The position numbers and the translations under genes were made by a program. The notes under the pieces are model-generated. The model had not been told where the DNA came from, did no database searches, and worked only from the letters and a program-made list of their open reading frames with translations. Of a stretch of 17,676 bases of DNA, positions 1 to 7,274 are shown piece by piece. The DNA comes from JAVVTQ01 sp036653595. Lineage in GTDB: Bacteria; Bacillota; Clostridia; Oscillospirales; Ruminococcaceae. Every line of letters begins with the position of its first letter. Position 1 is the stretch's first letter. The stretch lies in NCBI GenBank assembly GCA_036653595.1, contig JAVVTQ010000032.1, forward strand, positions 1 to 17,676, read 5' to 3'.

Positions 1-46
1 ATAGGCTAAATCAGGTTGCTTTTCCGTGGCATAACCACAAATTCTG

Positions 47-81
47 TTGACAAGCTTTTTATGAGGCTTGTCAAATTTTTT
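47..81 (+). terminator. Probable intrinsic terminator of an upstream gene
   Basis: A perfect 9-bp inverted repeat (TTGACAAGC at 47-55, GCTTGTCAA at 66-74) with a 10-base loop is followed by a run of six T at 76-81. This fits a Rho-independent terminator read on the + strand. The + frame starting at base 3 is open until a TGA at 48-50, so the stem could directly follow the tail of a gene lying left of the window. That tail is too short to identify. The stem is rather AT-rich, so the call is moderate. Confidence 0.45.
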
Positions 82-135
82 CGCTGTTTAAAGCTAAGAA
101 TCTCTTTTTGTTTTATCGCTTCACTTTGTGAGATG

Positions 136-144
136 TGATATAAT
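136..144 (+). promoter_or_regulatory. Extended -10 promoter for the metallophosphoesterase operon
   Basis: The sequence TGATATAAT at 136-144 is a perfect TATAAT hexamer preceded by the TGn extension used by sigma-A-type polymerase. No convincing -35 box sits 16-18 bases upstream, but extended -10 promoters can work without one. Transcription would start near 151, giving a leader of about 55 bases before the TTG start at 206. It may drive the following genes through cwlD, radA and the DUF6873 gene. Confidence 0.55.
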
Positions 145-205
145 TATAAAAGTATTAAATTCCATTTTGCAATGAAAAAAACACCCCGAAACAGAGGATA
201 TAATA

Positions 206-1060
206 TTGTCTTATTTGACGCTGACACTATTTGCGGGCATCGCCGTGCTGTTGATATGCGCCTTGGCTGCATTTTTCTACTCGCAGAACAATGATATTTG
301 CGTGACCGAGAATGTGATTCGAGATGAAAAGATTCCGGCTGTATTTAGAGGAATGAAAATATTGCAGGTTTCAGATCTTCACAACAAATGCTTTGGCAGG
401 GGACAGGAGCGGTTGTTTCAGCTTATTGAAAATATAAAACCCGACTTGATTTTCATCACGGGTGATTTGATAAATTTTCAAAAAACACAAAACGCCGTTT
501 TGCTGCTGGAGAAGATATGCCGCATAGCTCCCGTTTATTTTTCAGCCGGCAATCACGAAAAGCACAGCAGTTTTGCTTTTGAAGCACTCACTTCCGCCAT
601 GAAAAACGCAGGTGTCCACATTATGCGCAATGTATCGGAAACAATTTTTTTAAACGGAGAGTCGTTGTCAATTTGCGGAATAGACGATCCTGCTTTTTTC
701 TCGAAAGAGGAGAGCTCACACCCAATTGCCGATGAAAAATACAGATTGCTGCTGAAAAAGCTGAGTGACAACTGCTGTGGTTACGCGATATTGCTGTCGC
801 ACAGGCCAGAAATTATTGATATGTATGACGAGGCGGGCTTTGACCTTGTTTTTTCCGGCCATGCGCACGGAGGACAATTTATTTTTCCTTTCGTCGGAGG
901 CATATTCGCGCCAAATCAAGGGCTTTTCCCGAAATACACGAGCGGTGTTCACAGACAAGGCACAACGGCGCTTGTGATAAGCAGAGGCCTTGGAAACGGT
1001 ACTTTTCCGATACGCCTATTCAACAGACCGGAGCTTGTTGTCGTCACGCTGCAAAACTGA
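206..1060 (+). CDS. Membrane-anchored metallophosphoesterase (YkuE-like)
   Basis: A 284-residue calcineurin-like phosphoesterase. Residues 5-25 form one hydrophobic segment that should anchor the protein in the membrane with the enzyme domain outside. The metal-binding motifs appear in the family order: D57-x-H59 (VSDLH), GD in FITGDLIN, GNHE, a later SH in LLSHRPE, and the terminal GHAHGGQ. These residues normally bind a two-metal centre that hydrolyses phosphoesters. The substrate cannot be read from sequence; relatives such as YkuE act at the cell envelope. The start is a TTG with AGAGGA at 193-198, seven bases upstream, and no better ATG exists near the conserved start. The gene lies 48 bases before cwlD on the same strand, which suggests co-transcription, but shared function is only a guess. 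Confidence 0.85.
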   Translation: MSYLTLTLFAGIAVLLICALAAFFYSQNNDICVTENVIRDEKIPAVFRGMKILQVSDLHNKCFGRGQERLFQLIENIKPDLIFITGDLINFQKTQNAVLLLEKICRIAPVYFSAGNHEKHSSFAFEALTSAMKNAGVHIMRNVSETIFLNGESLSICGIDDPAFFSKEESSHPIADEKYRLLLKKLSDNCCGYAILLSHRPEIIDMYDEAGFDLVFSGHAHGGQFIFPFVGGIFAPNQGLFPKYTSGVHRQGTTALVISRGLGNGTFPIRLFNRPELVVVTLQN

Positions 1061-1077
1061 TAGAATAATTGTCTAGG

Positions 1078-1103
1078 ACACCTCATACGGATTTGTGAGG
1101 TGT
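1078..1103 (+). promoter_or_regulatory. Hairpin covering the cwlD ribosome binding site
   Basis: A perfect 8-bp inverted repeat (ACACCTCA at 1078-1085, TGAGGTGT at 1096-1103) with a 10-base loop lies between the metallophosphoesterase stop and the cwlD start. The 3' arm contains GAGGTG (1097-1102), the only good Shine-Dalgarno sequence for the ATG at 1109. In the folded RNA that site would be paired. The T-rich tail after the stem is short, so it is a poor terminator. Translational control or simple mRNA folding are both possible. Confidence 0.5.
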
Positions 1104-1108
1104 TTATA

Positions 1109-1822
1109 ATGATATTGACGGACAAAAAAAGAGCGGCAGCAGTTTCAACCGCTATAGGTCTGCTAGCGGCGGCTGTGTTTTTGGCATTTGGCTATAAGTA
1201 TGTAAAAGCGGTGGATTCGAAAAATATTGTCGGAATGAAAACCGTCGTCGTGATTGACGCGGGGCATGGAGATTTTGACCCGGGCGCAGTTGCGTCGGAC
1301 AAAACGCTTGAAAAGGATATCAATCTCGCTATTGCTCTAAAGCTGAGAGATATATTTTCTTTGAACGGATACGACGTCATCATGACGCGCGACAACGACA
1401 TAACCTTAGCTGACAAGGACGCTGCTTCAACAGTTGAAAGAAAGAAAACAGATACCCATAACAGGACAAAGCTTGCCGATTCCTTCAATGATGCCGTGCT
1501 TATCAGCATACATCAAAATACTTTTAGCGACACCTCTCAGCATGGAACGCAAGTGTTTTACGGCATGTTAAACGACAGCAGTCGGGTGCTGGCAACGTGC
1601 ATAATGGAGAGCGTTGTTGACAAAATTCAAAACAACAACAAAAGACAGATCAAAGAGGGAACGAGCAGCATCTACATATTAAAAAGTACAAAAGCGCCAA
1701 CGGTGTTGGTCGAATGCGGCTTCATGACAAATAAGAAAGAGCTGGAAAAGCTCAAAAATAACGAGTATCAAAAGCAACTGGCCTTTTGCATTTATCAGGG
1801 CTACAAGAATTATGAGAAATGA
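1109..1822 (+). CDS. cwlD: Germination-type N-acetylmuramoyl-L-alanine amidase CwlD
   Basis: A 237-residue zinc amidase (Amidase_3 family). CwlD removes the peptide side chain from muramic acid in spore peptidoglycan, the first step toward the muramic lactam that germination enzymes recognise. An N-terminal hydrophobic stretch (VSTAIGLLAAAVFLAFGY) is a signal peptide or anchor. The catalytic domain shows IDAGHG (zinc His), LEKDINL (zinc Glu), ISIHQN (zinc His) and LVECGF (catalytic Glu), all expected for an active enzyme. The ATG at 1109 is preferred over a GTG at 1100 because GAGGTG at 1097-1102 sits six bases before the ATG and overlaps the GTG. It is followed 41 bases later by radA. In Bacillus cwlD is made under sporulation sigma factors; I see no clear sigma-E or sigma-G box here. 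Confidence 0.9.
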   Translation: MILTDKKRAAAVSTAIGLLAAAVFLAFGYKYVKAVDSKNIVGMKTVVVIDAGHGDFDPGAVASDKTLEKDINLAIALKLRDIFSLNGYDVIMTRDNDITLADKDAASTVERKKTDTHNRTKLADSFNDAVLISIHQNTFSDTSQHGTQVFYGMLNDSSRVLATCIMESVVDKIQNNNKRQIKEGTSSIYILKSTKAPTVLVECGFMTNKKELEKLKNNEYQKQLAFCIYQGYKNYEK

Positions 1823-1863
1823 ATCGCAAGGACTATAAGAATTATGGATGAGGAAGTGCTGAA

Positions 1864-3243
1864 ATGAACGGACTTAAAAGCGTGTACGTGTGCTCCGGCT
1901 GCGGCAGCGAGACGAGCAAATGGTTTGGACGCTGCCCATCTTGCGGGGAGTGGAATTCGCTGGTTGAGGAGATTGTGCAAAAAAAAACCACCTCCTCAAA
2001 TAATATATCCAAGGCTTCGGGGCATATCGTTACAAAGTCGCTTGACTCAATTGTGCTCGACGATGAAATAAGGTTTACGACGGGCATTTCGGAGCTCGAC
2101 AGAGTGTTGGGCGGCGGTGTAGTGAAAGGCTCTGTTGTTCTGATTGGCGGTGAGCCGGGTGCAGGAAAATCCACGCTTCTTTTGCAGATGTGCGGAAACA
2201 TGTCCGAGTTTGCAAAAATTCTCTATGTCTCGGGTGAAGAATCTGCACATCAGATAAAGCTGCGCGCAAAAAGACTGGGCATAAACGCAGAGAATATAAT
2301 GATTGCCAATGAGACTGGCACAGAGCGCGTTATTGCGGCCATAGAGGAGCTGAAACCGCAGCTGGTGGTGATAGACTCCATACAGACAATGAGCTGTGAA
2401 AGCGCTTCCTCGCTCGCCGGAAGCATCACACAGGTCAGGGAATGTTCCTCGCTTTTCATGCAGACGGCAAAGTCTGAGGAAATCCCGATATTCATTGTCG
2501 GACATATAAATAAGGACGGTGTCCTGGCGGGTCCAAAGGTTATGGAGCACATAGTTGACGCGGTTTTATATTTTGAGGGAGACAGATACCTCTCGTATAG
2601 GATTCTGCGCTCTGCAAAAAACAGATTTGGTTCTACCAATGAAATTGGGATATTTGAAATGACAAATGCGGGTCTGTCCGGTGTTGAAAACCCAAGTGTC
2701 ATGCTTTTGGAGGGCAGAAATACAGAAGTTGCCGGAAGCTGTGTGACGTGTGTGATGGAAGGAACAAGACCGATTTTGTCTGAGATACAGTCGCTTGCCA
2801 CAAAGACCGGCTTTGCGTCTCCCAGAAGAACCGCATCGGGCTTTGATTATAACAGAACAAATCTGCTGCTCGCCGTTTTGGAGAAGAGGGCAGGGTATTT
2901 TTTTTCGGCGCTCGACGTTTACATCAATGTCGTTGGCGGACTGCAAATGTCAGAGCCGGGTGTTGATTTGGCAGTTGCGGTCAGTCTTGTATCCTCGGTG
3001 ACAGATAAGCCACTGCCATCAGGAACAATAGTATTCGGAGAGATAGGCTTGGGCGGCGAAGTTCGAGGTGTATCAGGCGCACAGGAGCGCATAATAGAGG
3101 CGGCGCGCCTTGGCTTCAGCGCGTGTGTATTTCCAAAAGGAAACTATGATAAGCTCACGTCAAAGACTCTGGGAATCGAACTGATTCCCATCTCAAATGT
3201 CAGACAGATTGCAGACTGCTTTAAATCGGTGAAAGACAAATGA
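1864..3243 (+). CDS. radA: DNA repair protein RadA (Sms)
   Basis: A 459-residue RecA-like ATPase that helps process branched recombination intermediates and drives strand exchange or unwinding during repair. The family layout is complete. A zinc finger has C10, C13, C24 and C27. Walker A is GGEPGAGKST at about 95-104. The RadA-specific KNRFG motif follows in SAKNRFGSTNEIG. The Lon-protease-like C-terminal domain carries the DVYINVVGG and EPGVDLAVAVSL segments. Length is normal for the family. The start ATG has AGGAAG at 1851-1856, seven bases upstream. The stop overlaps the start of the next gene in an ATGA arrangement, so translation of the two is probably coupled. Confidence 0.96.
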   Translation: MNGLKSVYVCSGCGSETSKWFGRCPSCGEWNSLVEEIVQKKTTSSNNISKASGHIVTKSLDSIVLDDEIRFTTGISELDRVLGGGVVKGSVVLIGGEPGAGKSTLLLQMCGNMSEFAKILYVSGEESAHQIKLRAKRLGINAENIMIANETGTERVIAAIEELKPQLVVIDSIQTMSCESASSLAGSITQVRECSSLFMQTAKSEEIPIFIVGHINKDGVLAGPKVMEHIVDAVLYFEGDRYLSYRILRSAKNRFGSTNEIGIFEMTNAGLSGVENPSVMLLEGRNTEVAGSCVTCVMEGTRPILSEIQSLATKTGFASPRRTASGFDYNRTNLLLAVLEKRAGYFFSALDVYINVVGGLQMSEPGVDLAVAVSLVSSVTDKPLPSGTIVFGEIGLGGEVRGVSGAQERIIEAARLGFSACVFPKGNYDKLTSKTLGIELIPISNVRQIADCFKSVKDK

Positions 3244-3971
3244 GTTTCATTGAAAAACCGAATCTTCCCGCAGGACGAGTGAGAACGTGCATCGTTTCTG
3301 CGCGAGAACCCGCGATAATCAAATCCCTGGGCGCAATGGGAATCACATGTCTTAGTTCATATGACAAGGCAGGCTGTGAGAATGCTGTAGCTGCTCACGC
3401 AGATGTGAACGCACTTCATCTTGGCAATGGTGAAATAGTGATAGGGGACAGCTGCGAGGCGCTAGAGGACACATTGATAAGTCTGGGCCTCAATGTCAAA
3501 ATAGAAAGCCTCGGTGACAGGGAGTATCCTAAAGACTGCGCACTAAATGCTCTCATAGTTGGCAATTGTGTTTTTTGCAGGGAAGAGCTTTGTTCGCAGC
3601 AGGTGAAATCACATTGTGATAATATTCACAATGTACGGCAGGGGTATACAAAGTGCTCCACTGCAGTAGTCGATGAAAACGCTTTTATAACTTCGGATAT
3701 CGGAATTTACGCTGCTATTAAAAGCGTGGGGTATGACGTTTTAAAAATCACAGGTGGAGAAATCGCTCTTCGCGGCTATGACACGGGTTTGATAGGCGGC
3801 ACATGTGCAAAGCTCGCAAAGGATATCCTTTGCTTTTCAGGCAAAATAGACGATACATCGTTCGGGAGCGACATACGAGCTTTTTGCAGAAGCCATGGCA
3901 TATATATCGAGACGCTGACAGAGATGCCGCTGTTTGACTTTGGTGGAATTGTTGCCTTTGAGGAAGAATAG
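3240..3971 (+). CDS. Uncharacterised DUF6873-type protein (possible GME fold), coupled to radA
   Basis: A 243-residue soluble protein with no signal peptide or membrane segment. From memory of the family naming, it resembles DUF6873, described as a GME-fold (guanidino-group modifying enzyme) family found in Clostridia. I cannot confirm this without a profile search. Notable segments are HADVNALHLGNG at 53-64, QGYTKCSTAVVDENAFITSD at 134-153, GYDTGLIGGTC at 179-189 and PLFDFGGIVAF near the end. Candidate catalytic residues are C139, C189, D55 and H60. The end of the protein lacks the Cys that canonical deiminases of this fold carry there, so activity may differ or be lost. It starts inside the radA stop (ATGA overlap), implying translational coupling. 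No function is claimed. Confidence 0.6.
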   Translation: MSFIEKPNLPAGRVRTCIVSAREPAIIKSLGAMGITCLSSYDKAGCENAVAAHADVNALHLGNGEIVIGDSCEALEDTLISLGLNVKIESLGDREYPKDCALNALIVGNCVFCREELCSQQVKSHCDNIHNVRQGYTKCSTAVVDENAFITSDIGIYAAIKSVGYDVLKITGGEIALRGYDTGLIGGTCAKLAKDILCFSGKIDDTSFGSDIRAFCRSHGIYIETLTEMPLFDFGGIVAFEEE

Positions 3972-4108
3972 ATATTTTCAAAAGTTGCACGACGCAAACT
4001 GCCGCGAATTTTGATGTTGCTTTAGTGAGGCGTTTGTTTTTCGCACTTCCGAGCGAACTCATTATAAAGGTGAGACTGTGCGATGAGAGAATCGGCACAG
4101 CTTTTAGT

Positions 4109-4138
4109 TTGACAATTATAGCAGGGCTGTGCTACTAT
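4109..4138 (+). promoter_or_regulatory. Sigma-A-type promoter upstream of the Xer recombinase
   Basis: A perfect TTGACA at 4109-4114 is followed after 18 bases by TACTAT at 4133-4138, with a TG at 4130-4131 giving an extended -10. A perfect TATAAT lies at 4136-4141, but its spacing of 21 from the -35 is too long. Transcription would begin near 4145, leaving a leader of about 200 bases before the gene. Confidence 0.6.
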
Positions 4139-4155
4139 AATTTCATTGATGCAGT

Positions 4156-4240
4156 TTCGCTAAATAAAAGTTTAGCGAAGTTCAGGGGAGCGAAATTATC
4201 ATTTATATGCTTTTACTCAATTCTCGACTTTTCGAATTGA
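4156..4240 (+). promoter_or_regulatory. Two hairpins in the leader of the Xer gene
   Basis: Hairpin one is a perfect 9-bp repeat, TTCGCTAAA at 4156-4164 and TTTAGCGAA at 4171-4179, with a 6-base loop. The AGCGAA half recurs at 4189-4194, so the 5' arm could pair with either copy. Hairpin two is 7 bp, TCAATTC at 4217-4223 and GAATTGA at 4234-4240. Neither is followed by a T run, so they are not intrinsic terminators. Their role, if any, is unknown. Confidence 0.4.
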
Positions 4241-4351
4241 TTTGCGCCGCCGGTCTACATTTTATTTAGTTTTTATTTGTACATTCAAATTGCTTTCAAT
4301 TATTATTTATTGCAGACGAACATTCGCTTAATATTAAAACTGGAGGATTTT

Positions 4352-5356
4352 ATGTCGACTGATAAATACACAGACTGCCCGCCGGTTTTGTCACAATTCC
4401 TTTTCTATTTGGAGACTATTAGAAACATGTCTCCTCGGACAATTGACGGTTACTACATTGATTTGCGTGGGTTTATGAGATTTTTAAAGCTTCATCGCAA
4501 TTGCGTGGCGCGTGATGTGGAATTTTCGGAAATTGAAATTGATGATATAACTCCCGACTTTCTCGAAAAAGTTGACACCATGGAGATTTACGAATATCTC
4601 CATTTTGTGATGAAGGAGCGCGCAAATAATCCAAATACGAGAGCACGCAAGGTAGCAAGTCTGAGAACTTTTTACAGATACCTGACAACAAAGGCAAATC
4701 TTCTGAAAAATGATCCTGTAAAAAATATCGAAGTACCCTCAATTAAAAAAAGCCTCCCTAAGTTTCTTTCACTTGAAGAGAGCCTTGAGCTTCTAAGCAG
4801 TGTTGAAGGTGAGTTTGCATTGCGAGATTACTGCATACTGACCTTGTTTTTGAACTGCGGAATGAGGTTATCGGAGCTTGTCGGCATTGACGTACATGAT
4901 ATTCGAGACGATGTTGTTAAAATTACCGGAAAAGGAAATAAAGAGCGTCTTGTTTTTTTGAATTCCGCCTGCAAAAGTGCAATTGACGCTTATATAAAAG
5001 ACCGAAGCACACACCACTTCACAAAGGTTGATGAAAACGCACTCTTTCTCTCAAGAACGGGCAGCAGACTGGGCGCCAGACGCGTGGAGCAGATAGTCGA
5101 CGACTGCTTGCAGCGTGCCGGGTTGGCCGGGCGAGGATATTCGGCGCATAAACTCAGACATACGGCGGCTACACTGATGTACCGCCACGGCGGCGCCGAC
5201 ATTCTGGCGCTCAAAGAAATACTCGGCCATGCGCACGTCTCAACGACAGAAATCTACACGCACATAAGCGACAATCAGCTCAAAAATGCGATGGACAACT
5301 CTCCCCTTTCCAAAGTTAAGAGAAAAACTAAAAAAGCTGATGAAACGACTGAATGA
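4352..5356 (+). CDS. xerD: Xer-type tyrosine recombinase
   Basis: A 334-residue tyrosine recombinase of the XerC/XerD class, which resolves chromosome dimers at the dif site with FtsK during division. Residues 10-115 form the SAM-like core-binding domain. The catalytic domain carries all expected residues: R172 (GMRLSEL), K194 (TGKGNKERL), H266 and R269 (HKLRH), H293 (LGHAH) and the nucleophile Y302 (TTEIYTH). The ATG at 4352 is chosen because GGAGG at 4342-4346 lies five bases upstream and the core domain begins right after; an in-frame start at 4277 has no such site. A Lys-rich tail extends past the nucleophile. The XerD label rests on the spoIIM neighbour, an order also seen in Bacillus; it could equally be called XerC. 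No phage or integron genes are nearby. Its last 29 bases overlap the end of spoIIM. Confidence 0.88.
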   Translation: MSTDKYTDCPPVLSQFLFYLETIRNMSPRTIDGYYIDLRGFMRFLKLHRNCVARDVEFSEIEIDDITPDFLEKVDTMEIYEYLHFVMKERANNPNTRARKVASLRTFYRYLTTKANLLKNDPVKNIEVPSIKKSLPKFLSLEESLELLSSVEGEFALRDYCILTLFLNCGMRLSELVGIDVHDIRDDVVKITGKGNKERLVFLNSACKSAIDAYIKDRSTHHFTKVDENALFLSRTGSRLGARRVEQIVDDCLQRAGLAGRGYSAHKLRHTAATLMYRHGGADILALKEILGHAHVSTTEIYTHISDNQLKNAMDNSPLSKVKRKTKKADETTE

Positions 5357-5972
5357 ACGAGCTGAAGATTCGGCAGCTTGCTGCCTGAGCAAATGCAGCA
5401 CCCAAAGATAGCACAATGCACACAGGAAGCGCGGCAAACAGCTTTTCCGAGTACAACTTTATATTTTTGAAGCCCTGCTTATAGACGGCCAGCAGCATGG
5501 AGAGCGATAGTCTAGCAGCCTTAGATGACAGAAGAATCAGAGCAATCGCCGACATAAGCTCCGACGGCAAAAGAAACAGCGTATTGAAAAGCAGCGCGGC
5601 AATTCCAAGCCGCGCATATATGTAACCGCACACAAGACCGCAGCCAATTCCGCGGCAAAGCACGAGGACCAGAATGAGTGGCAGTCCGAATGTGCAATGT
5701 CCGAACAGACAGATGAAGAGCAATAAAAACAGCTGCGGCGTGACGGAACCAATGAGAATTGTAAAAAAGTTTCCGACAGTGAGCCTTTCTGTATTCGCGG
5801 TGACGAGAGATTTCATGAATGTAAAAAGAGAGCTGTCCTCGTTTCGCACAAAAAGTGCGCCGACAGAAATACCAATCACAAATAAAGCACACAGAAGCAA
5901 AAGTTGCCTGAGGGCGCCGTTTGCCTTTGTGTGCGTTTTGATTTTCGGAAGCATTATAACATTACTGTTCAT
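5328..5972 (-). CDS. spoIIM: Stage II sporulation protein M-like membrane protein
   Basis: A 214-residue integral membrane protein. Hydrophobic segments lie at about 20-42, 69-90, 93-115, 122-148 and 177-200, giving five probable membrane spans. The middle carries the family pattern GLPLILVLVLCRGIGCG, followed by LLFNTLFLLPSELMSAIALI, as in the SpoIIM (DUF95) family. SpoIIM works with SpoIID and SpoIIP in the peptidoglycan machine that lets the mother cell engulf the forespore. The start ATG has AAAGGA seven bases upstream. It is the last gene of a - strand run after proC (54-base gap) and meets the Xer gene tail to tail, overlapping by 29 bases. Family similarity is visible but moderate, so some other DUF95 protein is possible. 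Confidence 0.75.
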   Translation of the reverse strand: MNSNVIMLPKIKTHTKANGALRQLLLLCALFVIGISVGALFVRNEDSSLFTFMKSLVTANTERLTVGNFFTILIGSVTPQLFLLLFICLFGHCTFGLPLILVLVLCRGIGCGLVCGYIYARLGIAALLFNTLFLLPSELMSAIALILLSSKAARLSLSMLLAVYKQGFKNIKLYSEKLFAALPVCIVLSLGAAFAQAASCRIFSSFIQSFHQLF

Positions 5973-6026
5973 ATGAATTCCTTTGTATTGTGTTTTCTCT
6001 ATAACAATACGCAGTAGGCCTCGAAA

Positions 6027-6839
6027 TTATTCTGATTTTCCGAGTTCATAAGCTCTCTCGATGCAGCTGTCAAAAGCTTTGTCAATTGAGTTTTCAAAAC
6101 CACAGCGATTGAGAGTGTCAAGCGCCGCAAGCGTGGTACCACCTTTTGAACAGACCATTGTTATTAATTTATCAATGTCGTTTCCCGATTCCAGAATCAT
6201 ATGGGCGCTCCCAATGAGTGTGTCGGCAAACATGTGCAGCGAATCTGTGTAATCCAAACCGTGCCGCTCTGCATTTTTTGCGATTTGCTTTGCAAGCAGA
6301 TATATAAATGCAGGGCTGCTTCCATTGACCGGTATGACCTCGTTAAAGCTGATTTCGGGTATTTCATATACTGTGCCGATTGACAAAAATATTTGCTTCA
6401 CCGTTTGATAATCGGCCTCGCTGACATCCTGCGTGTGCGAGAAAGCAGTTGTCCCCTGCCCCAAAAGCAGCGGTGTGTTCGGCATTGTGCGCACAATCGG
6501 CGTTGGTTTTTCTATAATTGCGCGAATTTTATCACTAGTCACACCTGCCACGATGGAGACTATAACAGTGTCATCACAAATAGCGGCGCGCACCTCGCAG
6601 AGAACTGCCTTTAGAACCTGAGGCTTAACACACAAAAAGACAAAATGTGCTTTTTTGACGACCTCGGATGCCGATTGGCAGGAGCAGATGTGAGAGCCGC
6701 AAGCTTCGTTGAAAGATGTAATTTTGCTCGGCGTAGGATTATAGGCAAAAATTCCAAACGAATCAAAGGCTTTTTTTCCCACAATGCCTTTTGCGATAGC
6801 CTGTGCCATATTCCCGAAGCCGATAAAGCCAATATCCAT
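6027..6839 (-). CDS. proC: Pyrroline-5-carboxylate reductase
   Basis: A 270-residue NAD(P)H-dependent reductase that makes proline from pyrroline-5-carboxylate, the last step of proline synthesis, in the cytosol. The N-terminal Rossmann motif is GFIGFGNMAQAI at 4-15. The segment VRTMPNTPLLLGQGTT at 116-131 is diagnostic. The C-terminal dimerisation and substrate domain has NGSSPAF at 172-178, where most relatives read SGSGPAY, and SKGGTT at 231-236, where most read SPGGTT. These are mild departures and the protein otherwise has normal length. AAAGG stands eight bases before the ATG. It follows the TIGR04086-type gene by 12 bases, so its binding site lies within that gene's end, and both are likely on one transcript with spoIIM. 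Confidence 0.93.
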   Translation of the reverse strand: MDIGFIGFGNMAQAIAKGIVGKKAFDSFGIFAYNPTPSKITSFNEACGSHICSCQSASEVVKKAHFVFLCVKPQVLKAVLCEVRAAICDDTVIVSIVAGVTSDKIRAIIEKPTPIVRTMPNTPLLLGQGTTAFSHTQDVSEADYQTVKQIFLSIGTVYEIPEISFNEVIPVNGSSPAFIYLLAKQIAKNAERHGLDYTDSLHMFADTLIGSAHMILESGNDIDKLITMVCSKGGTTLAALDTLNRCGFENSIDKAFDSCIERAYELGKSE

Positions 6840-6851
6840 GTTTTGTGCCTT

Positions 6852-7274
6852 TCAGATTTTAACAGTATTCTTGTGGCTGACACCGATTATCCCGCCGACA
6901 CCGCCCGCACTCAAAAGTGCCAGTAGCTTGAAGAGAAGCTGCGACGTGATTTGCTTGTCTCCAAAAATGGCAAACAACAAAAGCACAACGAAAAAGACTG
7001 CTCCTCCGACCGATATTCCAAGTACAAGACCATTTTTCCGACGCTTTTTGCCCATGAAAAAGGTTGAAAGAAGTGTAGAACAAGCTGTCAGCACCGTAGA
7101 AATGGGTTGCAGCAGTTCCCGCGGCAGGTCAACCTTAGTAATTACTACAGCGCACACTGCAAACAGAATGGCTGCGACGACCACAGATGCGGCGCTTGAC
7201 GCCGCGCATTGCATAGCAAATTCCTTTGCGGGAGTTAACGCTTTAACACCGCGATTCAAGTTACTTTTTGCCAA
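6852..7274 (-). CDS. TIGR04086-type four-helix membrane protein
   Basis: A 140-residue small membrane protein with hydrophobic segments at about 25-47, 53-72, 82-104 and 111-133. It matches my memory of the TIGR04086 family of clostridial membrane proteins of unknown function, which often lies next to yajC. The basic patch GKKRRKNG separates the second and third spans. The start is a TTG with GGGAGG ending seven bases upstream. That binding site is part of a strong hairpin placed just after yajC, so expression may be low or controlled. It precedes proC by 12 bases on the same strand. No catalytic motif is visible, and no function can be assigned. Confidence 0.75.
   Translation of the reverse strand: MAKSNLNRGVKALTPAKEFAMQCAASSAASVVVAAILFAVCAVVITKVDLPRELLQPISTVLTACSTLLSTFFMGKKRRKNGLVLGISVGGAVFFVVLLLFAIFGDKQITSQLLFKLLALLSAGGVGGIIGVSHKNTVKI

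Larger units (their letters stand above)
3972..4351 (+). other. Intergenic region holding the Xer gene promoter and structured leader
   Basis: These 380 bases contain no gene I can support. An open frame at 4025-4240 has no ribosome binding site, no recognisable family pattern and atypical composition. The first 135 bases show no convincing terminator for the upstream gene. The rest carries a promoter (4109-4138), two hairpins in the leader (4156-4179 and 4217-4240) and an AT-rich run up to the GGAGG before the Xer start. No tRNA or known riboswitch class was recognised. Confidence 0.6.

Noticed and set aside
1..105. A short open frame on the - strand at the left edge, ending ...ATEKQPDLAY
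   Set aside because: It looks protein-like, but there is no ATG, GTG or TTG start and no binding site before it, and a competing + frame and terminator occupy the same bases. It is too short to decide.
4025..4240. A 71-codon open frame upstream of the Xer gene
   Set aside because: It has no ribosome binding site, spans the promoter and both leader hairpins, and its translation shows no family pattern.
4318..4327. A possible LexA (DinR) half site CGAACATTCG before the Xer gene
   Set aside because: The Gram-positive SOS box needs two spaced halves, CGAAC and GTTCG. Only one half is present.
5372..5385. The GC-rich repeat GGCAGCTTGCTGCC just after the Xer stop
   Set aside because: It has a two-base loop that cannot form well, no T run follows, and it lies in spoIIM coding sequence.
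5977..6010. A sigma-E-like promoter (GTATTGT, 14 bases, AATACAAA) before spoIIM, within a 7-bp inverted repeat
   Set aside because: The start of transcription would fall at the start codon, leaving no ribosome binding site. The match to the consensus is partial and the repeat is AT-rich.
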